From: Acidimicrobiales bacterium
GTDB lineage: Bacteria > Actinomycetota > Acidimicrobiia > Acidimicrobiales > RAAP-2
Reading direction: 5' to 3'
Assembly (NCBI GenBank): GCA_017883105.1
Contig: JADGOF010000096.1
Location: forward strand, 1 to 7,505
Length of the DNA: 7,505 nt
Within the stretch, counting starts at the first letter, position 1. Each line of letters opens with the position of its first letter. Under the pieces are notes generated by a model. It was not told the DNA's origin. It saw only the letters and a list, made by a program, of their open reading frames with translations, and searched no databases. Shown here in pieces: positions 1 to 4,967 of this stretch. The translations under genes were made by a program, and so were the position numbers.

Positions 1-527
1 CCAACGCCACGGCCGGGGTGGAGATCCCCACCGGGCTGTCCGTCTCCTCGGTCTACTCCCCGCACGGCATTGTGGTGACCGGTGACGGATCCACCGTGTA
101 CGTGGTTGGACAGGGTGGCGCCGACTACGGGGGCCGGGTGCTTCCCATCGCGGCCGCCACCGGCACCACCCTGCCGACGACCGGATTCGACCAGTTCGGT
201 ATTTCGGACCCGGCGGCCATCGCGGTGACGCCCGACGGATCCGATCTGTTGGTGGTCGACTCGGCCAACAACTGGGTCAATCCGGTCGCTGTGGCCACCT
301 TCTCCCACCCGGGTGAACCGGCCCGGCTGCCCTTGCGGACAGGGAGCACCGCAGCCACCGGGACCCAGCATCCGACAGATATCGTGCTCGGGCCGGGCCG
401 GACGGGGTCTTTCATCGTGGACGGCTTCGACTCGGTGGTGCCCTACGCGCCGGCATCGCAGGTCTTCGGTCGTTCGATACCGGTCTGTTCGGGCGCGTCG
501 TCCATGGTGGTCGCGCCCGCGCCGTGA
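1..527 (+). CDS. Beta-propeller (YVTN/NHL-like) protein, C-terminal fragment
   Basis: The reading frame is open from the left edge (first full codon at base 3) to TGA at 525-527, so the true start lies outside the window and the GTG at 18 need not be used. Three similar blade motifs recur: P-H-G-I-V-V-T-G-D-G-S near 60-107, P-A-A-I-A-V-T-P-D-G-S near 210-257 and P-T-D-I-V-L-G-P-G near 372-419. Their spacing is 50 to 54 residues, and each is a hydrophobic strand, a turn and a second strand. This is the pattern of YVTN, NHL or lactonase-type propellers, which are often exported or surface proteins. No catalytic residues can be assigned and the N-terminus, where a signal peptide would lie, is missing. 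One Cys occurs near the C-terminus. The gene ends 18 bp from the convergent acyltransferase gene. The fold is fairly secure; the function is unknown. Confidence 0.75.
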   Translation, partial: NATAGVEIPTGLSVSSVYSPHGIVVTGDGSTVYVVGQGGADYGGRVLPIAAATGTTLPTTGFDQFGISDPAAIAVTPDGSDLLVVDSANNWVNPVAVATFSHPGEPARLPLRTGSTAATGTQHPTDIVLGPGRTGSFIVDGFDSVVPYAPASQVFGRSIPVCSGASSMVVAPAP

Positions 528-540
528 CCGTCACCTGCGC
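519..540. terminator. Small hairpin between convergent genes
   Basis: GCGC at 519-522 can pair with GCGC at 537-540, and GTGA at 524-527 with TCAC at 531-534, leaving a CCG loop and a small internal loop. The structure overlaps the stop of the propeller gene and lies just beyond the stop of the acyltransferase gene (TGA on the minus strand, 548-546). It could serve both strands as a short terminator. There is no T-tract and the stem is weak, so this is only a candidate. Confidence 0.25.
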
Positions 541-545
541 CCGGA

Positions 546-2042
546 TCAGTGCCCCGGCAGGACCACCTCGATACCCGAGGTACGCGCCGCGGCAGCTGCC
601 TCATCGGAGCGGAACGTGGCCGGTGGCTCCCCAGTGGCGTCGAGGAGTTGGTCGAGGGCGACCGGAATGGCTGCGGCCAGGTTCCACACCCGGGGCATGG
701 TCTCGGGGCAGGAGATGATCCCCCAGTAGAGGACCCCCCGGTAGCTCATGATGGTGATGTTCACGCCCATCCCGTCCATCACCGGCCCGAGCGGGAATCC
801 GGCAACCAGCTCCGCTCCACCCAGGTAGAGGGGGAAGTCGGGACCCGGGACGTTGGAGATGACCAGGTTGGCGATGGGTCGATGCCGCTCGGCCAGCCGC
901 ATCCGGCTGTAGAAGCGGGCCGCAGTGGCGAACACGTTGGGCGTGGCGTGCTCCGACCAGTTGAGGAGGATGTCCGCACCGAGGGCGTTGTGCTCCTCCT
1001 TGGCGCCCTTGGTCCCGTCCCGGATGGCCAGCAGCCGGTCGAGAGGATCGGGGAGATTGGCCGGAAGCTGCACGAACATGGCGGAGACCTGGTTGGACCC
1101 CTTCGGCGTCGGGTGATCGGGTCGCACCGACACCGGCACCACCGCCACCAGCGGCTTGTCGGGAAGCTCCTCTCCTTCCAGCAGGAACGAGCGCAGGGCG
1201 CCGGCGCACACGGCCAGGACGACGTCGTTGACGGTGGTCCCCGTGGCGTCCTTCAGGCGTTTGACGTCATCGAGGCCGATGGCGGTCAGGGCCACCTTGC
1301 GCCGCCTGGTCAGTGTCGCATTGAACGAGGTGCGGGGAGCCGACAGGGGCAGTGCGGCCTTGGAGCGCGGCGATTGGCGCTCCGGGCCCATGCGGAGCCG
1401 GCGGACGTCGAGCAGGCGCTGGGTGGTGTGGATCACGTCCCGGGTCATGTCCAGCGGACGCATGACGCGCGTGGCGATGGCCTCACTCATCAGCTCCAGA
1501 CCCGAAGGGATGCGGGAATCCGGCACCTGCTCCTCCGGTTGGTCCATGGGGACGGGGCCGGGTTCGGGGCTGAGATCGAAGAGGACTGTCAGCAGCGCCA
1601 CACCCGACACCCCGTCCACCGTCGAGTGGTGCATCTTGACGATGAGGCCGATGCGGTCGTCGGCCAGTCCTTCGATGATCCAGATCTCCCACAGCGGTTT
1701 CGACCGGTCGAGTTGCGGACCGGTGATGTCCCCGGCCAGATCGGCCAACTCCCGGAGCCCGCCGGGGCTGGGCACTGCCGCCCGCCGCACGTGGTACTCG
1801 ATGTCGAACTCGGGGTCGTCGACCCACACCGGGTGGCCGAGTCGGAACGGCACCTCGACCAGCCTCCGCCGGAACACCGGTGCACAGATGGTGCGTGCGG
1901 CGATGAGCTCCCGCATCCGGGCGAATGAGTAGCCATCGGGGATGGTCGACGGGTCGAACACGGTGGTGATGGCCACGTGCATGTGGTGGCTCGGTGTCTC
2001 GAGGTAGAGGAAGCTGGCATCGAGTCCGCTGAGTCGCTCCAT
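546..2042 (-). CDS. Wax ester synthase/diacylglycerol acyltransferase (WS/DGAT family)
   Basis: This 498-residue protein should transfer acyl groups from acyl-CoA to diacylglycerol or a long-chain alcohol, making triacylglycerol or wax ester at the membrane or lipid-droplet surface. It starts MERLSGLDASFLYLE, the typical family N-terminus. The active-site motif HHSTVDG is at residues 138-144 (bases 1631-1611). PLW is at 116-118, the conserved ND at 272-273, NLVISNVPGP at 392-401, and GMGVNITIMSYRG in the last quarter. These match the family's N-terminal acyltransferase and C-terminal domains. Length is slightly above the usual 450-480 residues. The frame stays open 265 codons further upstream, but that part overlaps the divergent hydrolase and looks like noise. 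Start at 2042 is chosen on homology and on a strong ribosome binding site. Whether it prefers alcohols or diacylglycerol cannot be told from sequence. Confidence 0.94.
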   Translation of the reverse strand: MERLSGLDASFLYLETPSHHMHVAITTVFDPSTIPDGYSFARMRELIAARTICAPVFRRRLVEVPFRLGHPVWVDDPEFDIEYHVRRAAVPSPGGLRELADLAGDITGPQLDRSKPLWEIWIIEGLADDRIGLIVKMHHSTVDGVSGVALLTVLFDLSPEPGPVPMDQPEEQVPDSRIPSGLELMSEAIATRVMRPLDMTRDVIHTTQRLLDVRRLRMGPERQSPRSKAALPLSAPRTSFNATLTRRRKVALTAIGLDDVKRLKDATGTTVNDVVLAVCAGALRSFLLEGEELPDKPLVAVVPVSVRPDHPTPKGSNQVSAMFVQLPANLPDPLDRLLAIRDGTKGAKEEHNALGADILLNWSEHATPNVFATAARFYSRMRLAERHRPIANLVISNVPGPDFPLYLGGAELVAGFPLGPVMDGMGVNITIMSYRGVLYWGIISCPETMPRVWNLAAAIPVALDQLLDATGEPPATFRSDEAAAAARTSGIEVVLPGH

Positions 2043-2144
2043 GCCGACATCCTCCCTCCGCCTTGTGTCCCGCCGTGGGCCCTGCACCCCTTCGGCCACC
2101 GTCTGGTTTCGCCCCCGGCGGGCCGAACGGTGTTTGATGGAGAG
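2043..2144. promoter_or_regulatory. Divergent intergenic region, presumed back-to-back promoters
   Basis: These 102 bp separate the divergent acyltransferase and hydrolase genes, so promoters for both should lie here or overlap the coding ends. I found no convincing -35/-10 pair on either strand and no clear operator palindrome. Assignment rests on gene orientation only. Confidence 0.4.
2051..2059 (-). promoter_or_regulatory. Ribosome binding site that fixes the WS/DGAT start
   Basis: On the minus strand GGAGGGAGG is followed by 8 bases and then the ATG at 2042. This purine-rich site at standard spacing supports the 498-residue product over the 763-residue open frame. A second ATG (2050-2048) lies between site and start but is in another frame. 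Confidence 0.75.
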
Positions 2145-3377
2145 GTGGCCTGGATATTCCTCGGATTCAGCATGGTCGGCGCGGTGCTTGCGGTCAACGC
2201 CTATTTTCCGATGCGGCGGGAGCCTCTGGCGACGGCCAGCTTCGCCATGGGCTGGATCCCCTCCGAACTGCCGCTCCACCTCGTGGTGGTCGAAGCGGCG
2301 TGCACGGTTGCATTCGCCGTCGACGGCGCAGTCCGGTCCTGGACCGGTTGGATCGGCCTGGCCGTCGCGTTCCTTTCGTGGGCGGCGCTGATCGGCCTGG
2401 CCGTGGTGGCCCACCGTGCCGCCGATCTGGTGGACGAAGCGCTGGATGGAGCCACCGGTGGAGCCATCGTTGCGGACGGGATCGAGCCCCAACCCTCCTG
2501 GACACACTGGTGGCGCTTGGTGGTCGCCGTACCCTTTCGTCTGCGTGGCATCCGGCGGGTCCGGAACATCGACTACTGGGGGGACGGCAACTACCGGCAC
2601 AAGCTCGACATCCTCATCCGTCGCTCGGTTGTCCCCGAGCGCGCCCCCGTCCTCGTCTACATCCACGGTGGCGCCTGGATCATCGGGGACAAGCGTGAAC
2701 AGGGCATCCCCATGATGCACGAGCTGGTCCAACGGGGCTGGGTGTGTGTGGCCATCAACTACCGGCTGAGCCCGCGAGCCACCTGGCCGGCGCACATCGT
2801 CGACTGCAAGCGGGCGGTGGCCTGGGTGCGGGAGCACATCGCCGAGTACGGGGGAGACCCCGGTTTCATCGCCGTCTCCGGTGGATCAGCCGGTGGCCAC
2901 CTCTCGTCGCTGTTAGCTCTCACCCCCAACCACCCCGAGTGGCAGCCCGGCTTTGAGGACGCCGACACCTCGGTGGACGCTTGTGTCCCCTTCTACGGCG
3001 TGTACGACACGAGCGGGGACCCGGCGCTCAGCGCCCGCTACGGCCCGGGGCTCACCACCCTCCTCGAACGACGGGTCATGAAGACGACCATCGCCGACAA
3101 TCGCCAGGTGTTCGAGCAGGCATCGCCCGACCGGAGGGTCACCGGTACCGCCCCTCCCATGTTCGTGCTGCACGGTACCAACGACACCCTGGTCCCGGTC
3201 GAGGTGGCTCGGCACTTCGTCGACCGCCTGCGGGCGGTCTCCCAGGCGCCGGTGGCGTACGCGGAGCTGCCACGGGCCCAGCACGCATTTGACGTGTTGG
3301 TCTCCATCCGTTCCCGTCACAGCACCATGGGAGCAGTCCGCTTCCTCGAGGGCATGAGGGTCCGGGTCGACCGCTGA
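2145..3377 (+). CDS. Membrane-anchored alpha/beta hydrolase (LipC/LipM/LipQ-like esterase)
   Basis: With the GTG start at 2145 the product is 410 residues. The N-terminal part has about three hydrophobic segments (roughly residues 2-20, 44-62 and 67-89), suggesting a membrane anchor. The catalytic domain follows: the oxyanion-hole motif HGGAW at 174-178, the nucleophile in SGGSAGG (Ser248), Asp347 in HGTNDTLVP, and His380 in AQHAF. This complete triad fits a carboxylesterase or lipase of the HGG type (alpha/beta hydrolase-3 or BD-FAE-like). Stretches such as VAINYRLSPR, WPAHIVDCKRAVAWV and QPGFEDADT resemble, from memory, M. tuberculosis LipC, LipM and LipQ. The start is uncertain. The frame is open from 1977, but upstream residues overlap the acyltransferase gene and look non-coding. 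GTG 2130 is an alternative; ATG 2172 would break the first hydrophobic segment. GGAG sits only 2 bases before GTG 2145. The substrate is probably an acyl ester, unproven. Confidence 0.9.
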   Translation: MAWIFLGFSMVGAVLAVNAYFPMRREPLATASFAMGWIPSELPLHLVVVEAACTVAFAVDGAVRSWTGWIGLAVAFLSWAALIGLAVVAHRAADLVDEALDGATGGAIVADGIEPQPSWTHWWRLVVAVPFRLRGIRRVRNIDYWGDGNYRHKLDILIRRSVVPERAPVLVYIHGGAWIIGDKREQGIPMMHELVQRGWVCVAINYRLSPRATWPAHIVDCKRAVAWVREHIAEYGGDPGFIAVSGGSAGGHLSSLLALTPNHPEWQPGFEDADTSVDACVPFYGVYDTSGDPALSARYGPGLTTLLERRVMKTTIADNRQVFEQASPDRRVTGTAPPMFVLHGTNDTLVPVEVARHFVDRLRAVSQAPVAYAELPRAQHAFDVLVSIRSRHSTMGAVRFLEGMRVRVDR

Positions 3378-3416
3378 ACGACGGTGCCGGACCGGGGGTT
3401 GCCGCGCTCGATCCGG

Positions 3417-3445
3417 AGGGGCAAGCGTCCAGCGCTCAGGCCCCT
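3417..3445 (+). terminator. Candidate hairpin terminator after the hydrolase gene
   Basis: AGGGGC at 3417-3422 pairs with GCCCCT at 3440-3445. An inner stem pairs AGCG at 3424-3427 with CGCT at 3433-3436 around a 5-base loop. It begins 40 bp after the hydrolase stop and lies before the operator-like repeats of the next operon, where a terminator is expected. No T-run follows, which is common in high-GC actinobacteria, so termination is inferred. Confidence 0.4.
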
Positions 3446-3475
3446 GACCTGGGCTGCTGGACACGCCATCCGGTC

Positions 3476-3519
3476 TCTGGCGTAGAGTCACCTAGTTTCT
3501 GACGTACAGTCACCTATTC
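3476..3519 (+). repeat. Two tandem 22-bp direct repeats, likely operator of the ABC transporter operon
   Basis: Bases 3476-3497 and 3498-3519 are adjacent copies of a 22-bp unit, identical at 18 of 22 positions, with shared core CGTAnAGTCACCTA. Each copy holds an imperfect dyad: TGAC-N5-GTCA in the second (3500-3512) and TGGC-N5-GTCA in the first (3478-3490). Exact 22-bp spacing, about two helical turns, puts both dyads on the same DNA face, as for a dimeric repressor or activator binding twice. The repeats lie about 70 bp before the binding-protein start. Each copy also contains a TAnnnT hexamer (3483-3488, 3505-3510) that could act as a -10 box. TGGACA at 3457-3462 resembles a -35 box, but its 20-bp spacing to the first hexamer is longer than ideal. 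The regulator is not in this window. Confidence 0.55.
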
Positions 3520-3520
3520 G

Positions 3521-3558
3521 TGCTGGCCAGGTTCGGTCCTGCGAAGTGCTTGCCAGCA
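3521..3558 (+). promoter_or_regulatory. Stem-loop in the leader of the binding-protein gene
   Basis: TGCTGGC at 3521-3527 pairs perfectly with GCCAGCA at 3552-3558. Directly stacked on it, CAGG at 3528-3531 pairs with CCTG at 3538-3541 around a 6-base loop. The result is an 11-bp stem with a one-sided 10-base bulge (3542-3551). It starts one base after the tandem repeats and ends 27 bases before the TTG start. It might stabilise the mRNA, affect translation, or be a chance fold. No known riboswitch class was recognised. Confidence 0.3.
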
Positions 3559-3574
3559 GCACATCACCGAGATC

Positions 3575-3583
3575 AAGGGGGAG
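3575..3583 (+). promoter_or_regulatory. Ribosome binding site supporting a TTG start
   Basis: AAGGGGGAG lies just before TTG at 3586, with about 4 bases between the G-run and the start codon. Spacing is short but usable. It favours TTG 3586 over GTG 3520, which would place the leader stem-loop inside the coding sequence, and over ATG 3613, which would lose the charged start of the signal peptide. Confidence 0.5.
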
Positions 3584-3585
3584 CC

Positions 3586-4905
3586 TTGGGTTCTGCATCG
3601 TGGAAGACGCGCATGGCCGCACTGGGAATGGTCATGTTGGTGGCCACCTCCGCAGTGGCATGCAGTTCGACCAATTCGGCATCGACCAGCACGACCTCGT
3701 CGGGTGGCACCGGCGGATCGGGCAGATCGGCCGTTCCCTCCAGTGCGTTCAGTGACCACACCGGCATCACATCGACGTCGGTCAACGTGGCCAACGTGTC
3801 CACCCTCGCCCTCGGTGGTCTCTTCAAGGGGGCAACGGTCGGCACCCAGGCGTATGCCGACTACGTCAACTCCACGGGCGGGGTCAACGGGCGCAAGATC
3901 ATGGTCGACGGCGCCGACGACAACTACACCGGAACCGGCAACAAGCAGGCGACCCAGAATGCCGTCACCAACGATGCCGCGCTGGTCGGTGGCTTCTCCA
4001 CCTTCGACAGCTTCGGTGGCACGGTGCTGGCGCAGAACCCCGGCGTCCCCGATGTCACCCAGGTGCTGGATCCCAAGACCAACACCCTCCCCAATGTCTA
4101 CAGTCCGGTGCCGTTGGAGGGCGGATGGCAAGAGGGTCCGCTCCAGTACTTCAAGACCAAGTTCGGCAGCTCGGTGAAGAATGTCGGCACCCTGGTGGCC
4201 AACCTGCCGTCCCCCGAAGCCGATTGGGCGGGTGAGAAGTACGTGATGGAGAAGGTGGGCTACAACGTGGTCTACGACCAGACCTACGGTGAGACCCAGT
4301 TCGACTTCACCCCGAACGTCATCGCCATGAAGAACGCAGGAGTCAAGGTGCTCTTCATCGACCAGATGGCGGAGATCTATGCCTCGGCACTTCTGAAGAA
4401 CCTCGCCCAACAGAACTTCCACCCGCAGATCGTGCTGGGAGCGGCCACCTACAGCAATGCGCTGGTGCAGGCAGCAGGCGGCCCGGACGCGGTCAACGGC
4501 TCCTATCTCGATCAGAACGCCTCGCTCTACCTGGGTGGCGACCAGTCGACCATCCCCGCGGTGGCCACCTTTCTCCACTGGGTGAACGTGGCGTCGCCGG
4601 GCTTCAAGCCCGACCTGTTCACCATGTACGGGTGGGTGTCCGCCAGCCTCTTCGTCCAGGCCCTGAGGAACGCAGGCACCAATCCGAGCCGCGGGTCGAT
4701 ACTCACCGCCTTGTCCAAGATCACCACGTTCAACGGCGGTCACATCGTCACGACCGCCGATCCGGCGGCCAGGACGGTGTCGAACTGCTATCTCCTCGGC
4801 CACGTGGTGAACGGTCAGTTCGAGCGGCTGGACGATCCTCCGGTGAGCAGCAGCACCAATGGTTATCGTTGCGACTATCAATACGTGACGCCTCCTAGTT
4901 CCTGA
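3586..4905 (+). CDS. ABC transporter substrate-binding lipoprotein (LivK/HAAT type)
   Basis: The 439-residue product (TTG start) is the extracytoplasmic receptor that binds substrate and delivers it to the permease encoded next. It begins with a lipoprotein signal: Lys7 and Arg9, a hydrophobic stretch at 10-25, and SAVAC with Cys26 as the probable lipidation site (Ala rather than Leu at -3 makes the lipobox non-ideal). A Ser/Thr/Gly-rich linker follows to about residue 54. The mature domain then shows the type I periplasmic-binding-protein pattern: LFKGATVGTQAYADYVN, then GGVNGRKI, then DGADDNYTG with a repeated-helix layout, as in Leu/Ile/Val-binding proteins (Peripla_BP_6). Length is normal once the linker is counted. 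Two Cys near the C-terminus (residues 401 and 429) could form a disulfide. The gene leads the transporter operon. The ligand is unknown; family members bind amino acids, amides, urea or aromatic acids. Confidence 0.9.
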   Translation: MGSASWKTRMAALGMVMLVATSAVACSSTNSASTSTTSSGGTGGSGRSAVPSSAFSDHTGITSTSVNVANVSTLALGGLFKGATVGTQAYADYVNSTGGVNGRKIMVDGADDNYTGTGNKQATQNAVTNDAALVGGFSTFDSFGGTVLAQNPGVPDVTQVLDPKTNTLPNVYSPVPLEGGWQEGPLQYFKTKFGSSVKNVGTLVANLPSPEADWAGEKYVMEKVGYNVVYDQTYGETQFDFTPNVIAMKNAGVKVLFIDQMAEIYASALLKNLAQQNFHPQIVLGAATYSNALVQAAGGPDAVNGSYLDQNASLYLGGDQSTIPAVATFLHWVNVASPGFKPDLFTMYGWVSASLFVQALRNAGTNPSRGSILTALSKITTFNGGHIVTTADPAARTVSNCYLLGHVVNGQFERLDDPPVSSSTNGYRCDYQYVTPPSS

Positions 4906-4934
4906 GCTGAGTTGAAGGCAACGGAGGCACTGAC

Positions 4935-4967
4935 GTGGTCGACCGGGTGACGGGAATGGATCGGTGA
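4935..4967 (+). CDS. Possible 10-codon leader ORF coupled to the permease gene
   Basis: A GGAGG at 4923-4927 is followed by 7 bases and GTG at 4935, opening a 10-codon frame (MVDRVTGMDR) that ends at TGA 4965-4967. That stop overlaps the permease GTG (4964-4966) as GTGA. This is the best ribosome binding site in the gap, and the permease has only a weak GGGA of its own. Ribosomes ending here could restart on the permease, giving translational coupling. No amino acid run suggests classic attenuation. It may instead be a non-coding coincidence. Confidence 0.35.
   Translation: MVDRVTGMDR

Noticed and set aside
549..1928. 459-codon open frame on the plus strand, antisense to the acyltransferase
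   Set aside because: The opposite strand encodes a full WS/DGAT with all motifs. The plus-strand translation is low-complexity His/Gly/Arg-rich and lacks any recognisable domain.
1977..2144. N-terminal extension of the hydrolase to GTG 1977
   Set aside because: It would overlap the start of the divergent acyltransferase gene, and its residues are not like the family. The hydrophobic N-terminus begins at 2145.
2043..2837. 265-codon upstream extension of the acyltransferase frame on the minus strand, antisense to the hydrolase
   Set aside because: It has no family resemblance, is rich in Arg/Pro/Gly/Asp as in GC-rich shadow frames, and lies opposite the well-supported hydrolase. A strong ribosome site and the conserved N-terminus fix the start at 2042.
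3387..3416. CCGGA/TCCGG inverted repeat with a 20-base loop after the hydrolase gene
   Set aside because: A 5-bp stem with a long loop is easily found by chance in GC-rich DNA, and the adjacent hairpin at 3417-3445 is a better terminator candidate.
3457..3488. TGGACA and TAGAGT as a complete sigma70-type promoter
   Set aside because: The hexamers are fair but the 20-bp spacing is too long to call confidently. It is mentioned only as part of the operator region.
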